DNA of 64,000 bases from Lepidurus packardi (taxonomy: Eukaryota > Arthropoda > Branchiopoda > Notostraca > Triopsidae): contig JAKZAN010000005.1 in the NCBI GenBank assembly GCA_023053545.1, positions 2,232,001-2,296,000 on the forward strand, in the 5' to 3' direction. The position numbers and the translations under genes are program-made. Position 1 is the first letter of the stretch. Each line of letters opens with the position of its first letter. Under the pieces are notes generated by a model that did not search any database, was not told the origin of the DNA, and saw only the letters and a list, made by a program, of their open reading frames with translations. Below are positions 51,301 through 61,477 of this stretch, in pieces.

Positions 51301-54300
51301 ATGATAGGACAAAGGAGCATATGGTAATACCAAGAACAAAAAATTAAAGGGAAATGGTGATTCGAAGAAAAGTAACCTTAAGCTTGCCTTTTTCTCTTCG
51401 GGAATCGTTGCTGCTGGTGCTGACGCGTCTTCCTTCTCCTCGTCGTCTGTAATAACAAACTGGCCTTGACGGAATAACTCCAATTCCTGTTTTTCCACAT
51501 CGGGTTTCAGACGCTTATTCTTAATCAGAATCTTTCGTTTTAATGAACTGGGAGCTGGCAAACACACACCCGGATCCAACTGCAAGACCAAGAAGAACAG
51601 AGTACTCAACCTCAGGTTAATCCCCAAGGGAAGTAAAGGGGTTGAAAGGTTCTTACCGGAGAATCAGGCAACGGCTCTTTCAAGAGCAAATCTCCGAAAA
51701 TTTCGTCGCAGTACTTGGCCAACTTGTATTGCTGCGCTTTGCAGCAATGGTTTTCAAAAGATAGAATTATTGGATAGTCTGACGTCACGAAGGCGCAATC
51801 CCGAATGGCGTATATAACATCCTAGAAATGTTTAAGTCAATTACACGGTACTTTAATGTGATGCATCCTTACTTTGAATAAAATTTCTGTACACATAGCT
51901 TTACCATGGGTAATGATCGGTTCCTCATCGCTGCCTTTTCCGTCCCAACAATCCAGCTCAACGCATCTAAAAAGGGAACGAAACGTTATCCAGAAAAAGA
52001 ATTCCAAGGAAAACGAGAAAGGAATAATCCCTTGGTTACATGTTACCTGCAGCCCGCCAGCAGCGTTTGCCGGTACATTTCCACGGAAGATTTTCCACCA
52101 AACTGTCTCCCGCTAAGATACGTGTTGTGAGATGAGTTAATGTAGTAATGCGATAACGGTTGGTCCATATCCATGTAAGTATCCAAGTTTTCCAACCAAA
52201 CGGGCGCGTTGTCGTCGGACATCAAATAACGAATAAACCCGTCTTTGCTTAGACGACCTAAGAAGAAAAAAAAGTCCATAACAAGGGTTACGCCCCTCCA
52301 ACAAAGCAACTTACGATGGACTTTGTTTTCTTTGTCTTGTTCGTAGGTTTCTATGATTTCCGTAGCGCGCTTTTCGTTATATAACGGGTACAGAATCTCG
52401 TTGAGCCTCGGGTCACGCTGCTTGTCGTTTAGGAAATCAATAAAGGCGTACAAGTTTATCATATCCGACTTTCCTTTCGTGCTAAAAAGAAAAGAAAAAA
52501 TACGCAACATAAAAAGAAGCCACGTAAACACCTCGGAATGGCGCTTTCGTACGCTTACATTGACTGGAAAAGCTCTTCGATATCATTCCGGGGGCAAATT
52601 TTATGGTACAGTGTATAAAACTTGTCGTACGTAAATGCCTCTTTTTCTATGGCATCGCCCTAAAATTTGGACACACATCTATAGCTCGTCAGAAGTTTCG
52701 ATAGTAAAAGTATAAAAAAATTTAGAATTAGAAAGACAAACCTTGCCACTTGGTAATTCCAAATCAGCCAAACACTGGTAAACTAGTTTTTCGGTTTTGC
52801 CGGATGCGAAGGTACGGGCGATGACTTTGACAGGAACTTTGCCACTTACGTCTACTTGAAAGCATAATCTCATCCAACTGGAAGAATTACACAGCGTTAG
52901 TAAAGTTCCGGAATACTGCCCCCCCCCCTGTTTGCTCGGGAAGTTTAAGCAGAGGGCTAAAACAAGACAACGCAACACTGGCATGCATTAGATATGGGAT
53001 AGTAGCAAAGGCAAACAATTAGCTAGCGTTTGAGATGAACGAGAAATGTTAATTGAAACAACTGACATCAGCTCGTTCCCCAAATCATTGAAAATTAAAC
53101 TAAACTTTCAGCTAAAACTAGAAAGCTGGGAAAGAGTGGTGTGTTTCTAAACTTACTCCGAAACTTTCCGACAAATGATAATCATTAATTGAACATACAA
53201 AGGTTAACAGAAATTCCCAAGTGGTAAAAAAAACTACTAAACAAGCTAAGAGTTAACCCTTTGGGAGGAGTATTATACTTTCTGGGGGAAATCATTACAC
53301 GTACTGTTTCATGAGAATAGTGGAAGCACAGACATTGTTAATCTTGTTGTTGTTTGTAATAGCTCGCATGCCTTTTTGCCAGGTCTGAAAGGAAAAAAGC
53401 CACAAATCACCTCGTGTGAGTCTTTAGCATGCACTTCTCACTCATAAGACACTCAACCCGGATTGCCTTCGAAATAAAACTCCACCAATCACACAAGAGT
53501 GTCCATTGATCCCCAGAGTGTTGTTGCAAACACACACAACGGACAAAAAAAGAAAGGCTGATGATTCAAGACAGCGCAAAAGGTACAGTAAAGTGTAGTT
53601 CTTTTGGAACTGACAAGCGAAAACTTACTGTTTTAGCAAACAAGTATTGGGACATATGTTATTGGCTTTGATATTATGCGTAGTGGTTCGCAAGCCTTCC
53701 AGCCAAGCCTAGAAAAATCCCATCCCGTGAGATAAAACGTCGCTTCCATTAAAAAGAAAACCGAAAATGAAATCCCGCTAAGCTTTTGCTCCACATCAGA
53801 ATTTGGTGCACGTAAAAAAAGAAAATTAGCCGGTCAAAGAAAACACAAGAAAAAGAAAGAGTTGTAAACAACGTACTTTGGCATCTTCAGCAGTGGTACA
53901 TATGACGTGGAGATAATTAATGTTGACCATATCTAAGCCACTACAGATGGTGAGCGACTTTTCCTCCAAATCTTGTCCATGTTTGGCTACTAATTGGTTG
54001 AGTAAACGTGTATCCTACAGATAAGCAAGAAAAAAAGGAAAAAAGGAAGGACTTTAACAAGATCAACAGGGAGTAATTGCAGCTGGAGGCAATGAAAAAG
54101 AGCAAATCCGGTTCATACCTTAGGTAGACCTCCAGCTCGAATATCGCTGACTTGACTGAGTTCCAAGACATCTCCATCCTTAAAACAATAAGAAAAATTC
54201 CCGGTTATTAGGGTCATTAACACAATTACGGAAAGTAAGAGTTAGAAAATTGTTGTTTGTTACCCGAGCTTCGCTTTTCCAGTGGATGAAAAATCCGTAT

Positions 54301-54942
54301 TCGTCTACTTGGAAGAAACAGGACGGCTCCTGATCAAACGTGTCTTTCTCCTATGAACAAAAATAGCATTCCACATGAGTGGGGAAACTTTGCAACCACA
54401 CAGGCCAAAAACTATCCCAAGACAACAACACTTCTTATGTATTGTTGACATTTCCGGGAAACGGACCAAATAAAAAGCTCCCGACTACAGATTTACGAGA
54501 ATCGCATTCCAGGGATGTTTAGAGCAATTATCACAAGCAAACAGCGAAATGCAGGCTAGGAATAGCAAATTTTTATTTTTAATGGGCGCTCTAGGTATGG
54601 GAGAAAAGGTTCCTGGAGAAGCTAAAGCAAACTCCAGGAACATATACCGTGTCCTAATCAATACGCCATGCTTCTATAAAAGCTTTTCTGTCTCGGGGTC
54701 CTCTCGCGGAAGTCATATAGCACGCATACAGTGTCTGTCTCTAGGTAGATGGTAACTTATGCTAAAACAGTGCCAAGTTTATAGAAATTTGATTTGCCCA
54801 CCTACAAGACTAAGTAAAGCAACCTGTATTTGGCCCCAAGTGTCAATGTTCCACTTACTTCAGTCCACTTATCAAAGCTGCATCCTTGCAGCAAAGGTTC
54901 CGGTACCGGAATTCGCCAGTTAAAGTCGAATTTTTTGGTCAT
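48325..54942 (-). CDS. norpA: norpA-type phospholipase C beta (PLC beta 4 class)
   Basis: Twenty-two coding positions join in phase from the ATG at 54942 to a stop at 48325, giving 1092 residues (1087 with the other exon 13), against 1095 for fly norpA. Order: PH region starting [20 protein letters not shown] hands; X domain with [11 protein letters not shown] and [11 protein letters not shown] (catalytic His residues); X-Y linker; Y domain with [20 protein letters not shown] and [16 protein letters not shown]2 with [19 protein letters not shown]; then a long charged coiled coil and a C-terminal EFFV. The enzyme cleaves PIP2 to IP3 and diacylglycerol downstream of Gq and is the phototransduction PLC in flies. 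Exon position 5 has two alternatives, as does position 13. Two introns use GC donors. A strong GTAAGT inside the last exon is ignored because the read-through C-terminus matches the family. Confidence 0.95.
50681..50858 (-). other. norpA exon 13, variant D (Ala-rich, norpA-like)
   Basis: 178 bp, phase 0 to phase 1. It encodes an acidic/Ala-rich start ([15 protein letters not shown]) and [19 protein letters not shown], closely like the fly norpA linker. The exon begins after CCTAG and ends at GAAA-GTGAGT. It alternates with 51063-51225. Confidence 0.8.
51063..51225 (-). other. norpA exon 13, variant C
   Basis: 163 bp, phase 0 to phase 1. It encodes a different start ([19 protein letters not shown]) and the equivalent core [20 protein letters not shown]. 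It is usable only in place of variant D: both end in phase 1 and duplicate the same start of the Y domain. The upstream exon (51388-51579) must use the GC donor to reach either one in frame. Confidence 0.75.
53305..53384 (-). other. norpA exon 5, variant A
   Basis: 80 bp, phase 0 to phase 2, donor GTACGTG, acceptor TTTCAG. It encodes [20 protein letters not shown] followed by a short end that joins HWMRL of the next exon. It is equivalent in position to the alternative exon 4 of fly norpA. It alternates with 53629-53708. Confidence 0.85.
53629..53708 (-). other. norpA exon 5, variant B
   Basis: 80 bp, same phases as variant A, donor GTAAGTTTT, acceptor ending CCTAG. It encodes [20 protein letters not shown] and a short end. 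It shares about half its residues with variant A. Using both would shift the frame (160 bp), so they must be mutually exclusive. Confidence 0.85.
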
Positions 54943-57317
54943 GTTTCCAACCTAATCATAAAAATGTGGGAAACCACAAAAAAAACATGTCGCACTAAAA
55001 AGTATAATGGTAACTATAGCGAATACATTTGCAAGTTCTACAGTACAACGGACAACGAACTTGCAATGTCTTGTTTGATTTTTTTGTCTATAGCATGTCT
55101 AAGGCCCCGGAGCCTTAATTAAAGAAAAATAAATAACATTCTGGGCAGCGCCGACGTGAAGTTCTAAGAACAGCCTGTTTGATTACGTTAACATAATTTA
55201 TTTTCGTTTTGAAAACACCTCGCGTTTCCATAGATCCCTACAACAATTTTTCTACATTTATTTTTTAAATGAGATATACTTGTCATGGAATTCGGCGAGG
55301 CCCACCAACTCAGGATCAAACTCCAAACTTTGCTTAAAATAGGACGATGGAAGAAGGCAGTTTAGTTTCACGGTTACCTTAAGACGTCTCTCTATAGTCA
55401 AGTTTCATAGACGCAAATCACGGAACTCATGTACGCTAGCTGGTATCAATGCGGTAAATTATTAATTTCTAGACTAAACGAGCTCCAATCGGTATTGCTG
55501 TGAACAATACTAGAATTTGGGCACGCCAACGGGGACTCGCGCGACGATCCCGAAGTGCACTGCCTTGTCCGCTCAAGCTTTTCACTCTTCGATCGTGACT
55601 GGAAGCCCACGAAACTTGCGCACAAGCTCTTCCACATGCAACGGGAAGAGACAAACCACGTCACTGTTAAAAAGGGTACCAAAAACAGGTATATTATAGC
55701 ATGCTAAAATGAAATAACTTTCTCCCACTCAACAACGGGGAACTAGCACTCAAAACAGGTAGCTATAGTCCAAAGTTAGTGGGCTATATGAGTAACGCAT
55801 ACCTAATAAGTGTAACCTGTCCCGAAAATGACTAGCCTGTTTCCGGAAATCGATATTTTCCAAACTCCCAAAAATCGTTATTTTAATTGAATGCTCTTAG
55901 CATGCATGATTTTCAAGAAAAAAAATCCCAGTACACAGTTACACTATTGTGTTATAATTTCAAGTAAATAAAGAAGCGCAGTATAAGAGCGCAAATGCTT
56001 TATTTTCTCCTGTTGCTTTTTCCGAATTTCTTACAGTTTTCTTCAACCAAGTTATCCGAGAAGAAATACTCGATTGAATTCCGTTTCCCATTCCTAAGAG
56101 GTCAAGGGGACGAAATGTTTATAACAATCAAAAATTCAATAAGTAAAATATAAGGCTTTAAAATTAATGCCAATAGTAGGTACAGTTTTGATGTTAATAG
56201 GAGGTCTAGATTTTAAAAATAGTAAGATTAAATACCTAACTACGGTATTAAAATATTCATACATTTAACATTTTAGTCGCCAAAAAGGAGAGAATATAAA
56301 TGCTGATTTATGGCGCTAATATACCCATTTTTGGGAGTTGGAAAATACGGATTTGGGGGGGGGGGGGGGGTTATATACACCTTTCTTAGGATTAAACCCC
56401 CATTCAAATTTTCAAGGTTTTAAAAAAACCCTACCTGATGCCCCCGCTTTTCCTGGATTTTTCCCTCCTATACAGGGCGCGGGAACTTTTAACTCCTCGA
56501 AAAACAGCCATTCGGGATAATTAGCTTTGACAACAGCGTAATATATCGTCTTGGATTTAGCCTATGTTGTGCGAAGGTGGGTAGTTGGGCTTGGCTCGGT
56601 TTATGCCGTAAGTGCTGTAGAATTTTGGGGTGGGCTCGGTGGGTGTGAGATAAGGAAACGTAGCTAGCGGCAAGAGTAGCACGCTTTTCGTGATAGTTTG
56701 TCCTAGAATACAACGTTGGTCCCTATTTTCTACCGAGGTGCTAAGGTCTTCTTGGCGTGCTACTGTCCCAAGAATACCAACAATCCAACCTTCCGTTGGC
56801 ACAGCTTATTCGACAATTTACCTTGTTGTCATGTCTCGCACAGCGATAGTTCCTACCTTTCCTAAGAGCGCAAGTTTTTTTTCTTAAATAAACGTTTGTT
56901 AGATTTTAGCCTCCGTATATGCTAAAATCAACAGAGGCGCTCGGACGGAAGCAAGGGAACCTTCGAGAGGAATTTACCTTGGTTTTCAGCTTAACAGGAT
57001 TTGCTGTACGCGTGACACCCAAGCGCAGTTCAAAGGCTACATGTGGGGCTCGAAAATTAAATTAAGCAATTCCTTGTAGCAGGAGCTAGGACTTTATTGG
57101 ATCGGAAAATGCACTCGTGAAAAAGTTCGAGTCAAGGCTCATTTGTTTTGCTTACAGGCATAGATTTGTCGGCTTCGAAGCTTCGGTACAAAATAAGAAA
57201 AATAAAACGCGGCGACGTTTGTCACGTATGAGTTGATTTCAGTGAATGTTACGACTACATAGAAGGGTCTGGAAGAAAGTGGAATTGCTGTGAATGGATT
57301 CACACCTGGATTCACAA
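54943..57317. other. Region upstream of norpA
   Basis: The acceptor just before the norpA ATG implies a 5' non-coding exon in this interval. A 16-G tract lies at 56355-56370. A minus-strand frame ending near 55263 (with SLEFDPELVGLAEFHDKYIS) and one at 56557-56802 look coding-like but match no family I can name. The right end should contain the 3' untranslated region of the gene ending at 57318. Confidence 0.4.
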
Positions 57318-59191
57318 CTAATGACGTTGCTGAGAAAGGGACACTTTGAGAGTCGAATAGGACAACACGTGTTGGCCAATCGTAGGCGAATCTCCATGAA
57401 ATGCTTCAGCTGCTCTGCGATCCATTTCCAAGACAAGTCTAGGATTACTTTCCCAGGTTAGAGAGGTCATCCGCGTTCCAAACCTGTAACGCACAGGACC
57501 ATTAAGGTTTTACCAAATTAGATCGCTATCGTTCATGAATATAGTAAAAGTTGATGAAGCAGTACCAAGATCCCCCGAAAAGATAGAAAGCTTTACTTGG
57601 AATTGAGCAGCCTGGAAGCCACATGCTTAAACTCGCCTACTTTGCGTTGTGGATTGGAAGCCGAAGCAAAGATATCATCTGTGCTACGAGCTTCCATGTG
57701 CCACTCCTGTCCTGCAATTTCCACCTTCCAAGGAGCAGGCATAACTTCCCCTAATCCAACAATACAGGTAGAAAATTTGCTCTAGAATGTCGCAACTTAG
57801 GGAGGCGACCTGTTTGCAGCAAAGCTTTATCCTCTTCAGTCAAATACGTCATATTGACGCCTGTAATGTCTAAATATGGCTGTGCTTGGAAAGCTGCGTC
57901 ACGAACATCCACTAAAGTCACTCCTCCATGTTGACCCAACACCTTTTTGTAAAGAAAAAGTCAGTATACAATCCAGTAATCTAACCTGGAAAATGGAGCC
58001 ACCCAAAAGCTCCTTTGTTCTAAGGGTTTATACCTCGGCGAACTCATTTTCGTGCCCCACACGGTAAATGCCTAATCCGATGTGCTTGTCCAAGCCAATA
58101 CCACGGCCACTGTTCGTTTCTTTCGTATCCAGCAACAAGCGAATCATCCTATACACGCAGTCCAACTTTAGTCAGTAAAACATTTCATTTTCGTGGCAAT
58201 AATTGTTTCTTTTTTTACTTTCGAATACCTGCCATGATTGCCGTTTTCATTGAAAAGGGACTCCACTGTCCAACTTTTAAGTAAACCCAAGCCGTGGGGT
58301 ACATATTGCACTCCATGAAATTTGCGCATTCCTCGACGACCGGCTTGTACCACTCGAGAACCATGTCTTTGTTCATAGATACATTGCTAATCAATACGAG
58401 GAAGCTAATAAATATGACTTGCAATCCATTACATTAGAGCATCGTAACTGTTGGCCGTTAACGCAACAGGGCCACCGCTAAGAACCATTGCTCCAGCGCC
58501 ATTTCCGCCAACCATGCCACCATGATTGAACATTGCTCGAACCGCCGCCCATACCAACGTATCTAGAAAGGAAAAAGCCCACAGCAAATAAGAAAATGAC
58601 CACAGCAAAGCATTGTGCTCAATGATGGAAAAGGTCACACGTTACCAGAGCCATCAGCATTGCGTAGTAATCGTAAAAGCTTGGCAGGATCTCCATCTTC
58701 AATATAAATAGCGTATTGCTGTCCTAACAAATCCGCTGTATCAGGATCATTAGCACTGTCTTCCCGAGCATCCGTAACCGGGATCCATGTTGCTTCAGCA
58801 GCATAGATCTCCTTCAGCCATTCCTGTTTAGAAGAGAAGCGCAAACCTCTAAATAAGCCAGCACCAATTAACCTTCACGAAGAAAAGCCGCGTTACTTTC
58901 AAAGAAGACGCCACCACTTTAGGATGCTCCGAACCCGCTGTAATAATACCTATCTTGCACCGATTACGCCCGCCCTTTTTGAAGAAACCCACAAAGAGAG
59001 AGTATACAAGTTTACCACTAACTTTTAGATAGATTTGTAATGAAACGCAGCCTCATACTTACGCAAAGTTGAACAAATCGTCTCCAGTAAGCTTCGGAGG
59101 TTTTATCCACACCACCTCCAGCTAAAAGCAAATGCTGAGCCAAGCTGGAGCTAATGAAGACGAACAACAGCGCACATTTCAATTGGCGCAT
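57318..59191 (-). CDS. Secreted cyanophycinase-like protein (peptidase S51 fold)
   Basis: Nine exons join in phase (59063-59191, 58873-58974, 58646-58823, 58433-58562, 58219-58386, 58034-58148, 57810-57942, 57597-57750, 57318-57483) to give 424 residues. The N-terminus is a signal peptide (MRQLKCALLFVFISSSLAQ). The layout follows bacterial cyanophycinase: HLLLAGGG, RCKIGIITAGS, a YAIYIEDGDPAKLLRLLR segment where the family has a GGDQ-type motif, GGMVGGNGAGAMVLSGGP at the nucleophile elbow, and GRGIGLDKHIGLGIYRVG. The family nucleophile motif G-[TN]-S-A-G-A reads GNGAGA here, so the catalytic Ser appears replaced by Gly. Cyanophycinases cleave cyanophycin to Asp-Arg dipeptides; this protein probably does not hydrolyse by that mechanism. 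Its role is unknown. Confidence 0.8.
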
Positions 59192-59493
59192 TGTCGTATT
59201 TGCTTCCTGCCTGGTTTCTAAACACAAACGACTTCAGTACTTGAAACTTGGGTTGAACACCGTCTGCTCTGCTCGAAAATCTAGTTTACTTCAAGCATTA
59301 GCTTGGCCACTTTATCTGTAGAGGTACCAAAGTTTATCTCTATTTAGATTGATAAGAAGGCAGTAAGACACGTTAGACTTCTTTTGAGGCAACAAAACCG
59401 CGCTTATTATTAACTGCTTTTCGGAGAATCGTCACGTAAACAAACAGAAAATTTCTTACAAAAACAGGACCTATTTACTTTTTTAGAAAGGGT

Positions 59494-61477
59494 CTATTTA
59501 AAGTCTTGTAATTTCGGAATTTCTGCCAAGCCCTCGCTAATTTCGCCTTCGCTGATGACGGAGTAGTTGGCTAAATCAAAATAGATTGCATTACTATATA
59601 TGTAAATTATGACGCAATTTAACACTAGTTTATAGTTTTTTATAGATTTTATAGATTTGCAAGGTTTTTTACCTTTAGCAGCAAAACATCCTGGGAGGAA
59701 AATTTCGCCTTCGCTTAAGGAATACGAACGATTTGGAGAAAGCTCGCCTGGACTCAGGACCCTTTTAACTTCTCCTTCGCTATATCCCTGTTGAATCAAC
59801 TCTTTAATAAACCTCACATGGAATACTGCATACAAATGGAAGGAATATTAAATTACCATATCTCGCTCCGACACGGATGGAATGTCACTGGCTGATGCGG
59901 AGCTGATTAAGGTAGCGTCTTCACAGGCTTCATTTGGCAGTTCAATACCAATTTGGACTGAGCGGTCTGCGAAGCTGACACAAATTGGAGGTGATGCCGA
60001 CAAGGGCGAGGGTAGATCATGAAAATTGCATGAAGGCATAGACGGATATAAAGATGGCAAAGGTAAGCCTTGGCGAGGCGAACCGAGTCCATCTTCTTTG
60101 TCCTCGTCCAGGACGTGTCCCGCTTGCGGATAAATGGCTGCACTTGAATCGTTATTACCCGCTGGCGAATACTGGCAACTCCTCTCTTGCACATCGATCC
60201 AAGTCTCGGTGTGGCGGTTTTCAACTTGAGGTGAAGCAGGACTTGTGCCATGATCACGCTAAAAACATCCAGAAAATAAAATTAAATGTTGAAAAACAAG
60301 ATTGTTAGCTCCGCAAAGTACACAGCCCCATTTTTTTTTACTTTTTTTTATATTAAAAAGAAAGTTTCAATTATCACCTGGTTCGACAATTCAGTCTGAG
60401 TGCTTGTGCTCGCTTGCAAACGTTGCATGAGCGACAAGAAATCAATACCAGCATCCTCTTCCACTTGGGCATCTTCCACGTCTGCCTTTTCCTTAGTTTC
60501 TGTCTCTATTGCTTGCCTTTCATAACGGTGGATCATGTCGTCGGTCTCCCGGAGTGATGGAGAAACTTGCAAGACCTTCTTCATTTCTTCTTGCAGGACT
60601 TCCGCTATAACTTCCAGCAAATCTTCAGGTTGAGCGATCGTGAAAGACGGAGGCAAGTTAGCTTGCACTTGGGCATGACTCACGACGTTTTTCGCAGGCG
60701 AGGGAATGCCAAACACCGTTTCTGATTCGTGGATATCAATAGAAGGCAAATGCTGGAACGTAAGGTTGAGAGGCTTTTTTGGCGGAGAGTTGAGCTGCTC
60801 AATACTGGCGTCGCTGTCTTGGTGTACGTGATGACACACCGTTATTGATTGACGAGGTGTTCCAACTGACGCTTTGATGGGGAAGGGGGGGCAGTCTTGC
60901 CCGATCAATGAAGGGTTCAGTGAACAGCTTCGTTGGCTTAAGGAATGCAAGAGCCGGTTTAATTGCAGTCGTTCAGAAACCAATTTCAGCAGTTGGTTTC
61001 TGGTCAATTCATCGCTCGGCAAGATTGACGACAACGACAGCGCCGATACAGCACTCACTGGCATAGACATTTCCGGTACTTGAGGTTGCCTTCCATTGTG
61101 CTTTACATTGCTCGTTCCTGACGGACCCACAGGACTAGCAACGACCTGTTCTTGGCGTTGCATCTAAAATCACATCCTTTCTTAACTATTTTGAATAGGC
61201 GTCAAAGGAAGTCTACCTGAACTTTTCGGTGCAGTAGATCAATTCGACCCTTAATTAACTGCCTGATACGGACCAGGTCTGGATCCCTGTAATTTGAAGT
61301 AATGCGTATACAAGTTAAGCTTTCCACGAACATCAAACGGTTAAACAGAAAAGCTTACTTAATTGTTTCCTTCAAATTTGTATTTGACATTGTTTCGTCC
61401 TCTTTAGGCAGTTGCAGCTCCGGTCTCAATTCCCATCGCTTGGACTGGAACCCGAATACAGAATTGGAGTTCGCCAT
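59494..61477 (-). CDS. Ser/Glu-rich protein with SEGE motifs, unidentified
   Basis: Exons 61359-61477, 61217-61286, 60378-61163 and 59857-60258 join in phase, and 59673-59825 and 59494-59570 follow, for about 530 residues. The boundary between the exon ending at 59857 and the next is not settled, because the best acceptor (59825) gives the wrong phase. Features: a short N-terminal basic helix (IRQLIKGRIDLLHRKVQ), long disordered Ser/Pro/Gln stretches, a coiled-coil-like part (DLLEVIAEVLQEEMKKVLQ), and a C-terminus with SEGEVKRVLSPGELS, SLSEGEI and ISEGEISEGL. The SEGE repeats recall the C-terminus of TALPID3 (KIAA0586), a centriolar protein, but this is a weak link. Confidence 0.65.

Noticed and set aside
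51377-51387. GT donor (GTTACT) as the end of norpA exon 12
   Set aside because: It adds 11 bases and puts both following exon variants out of frame; the GC donor fits exactly.
53301-53304. Donor GTGTAATG giving an 84-bp version of norpA exon 5A
   Set aside because: The GTACGT donor four bases earlier gives 80 bp, the same as variant B, and the correct phase for the next exon.
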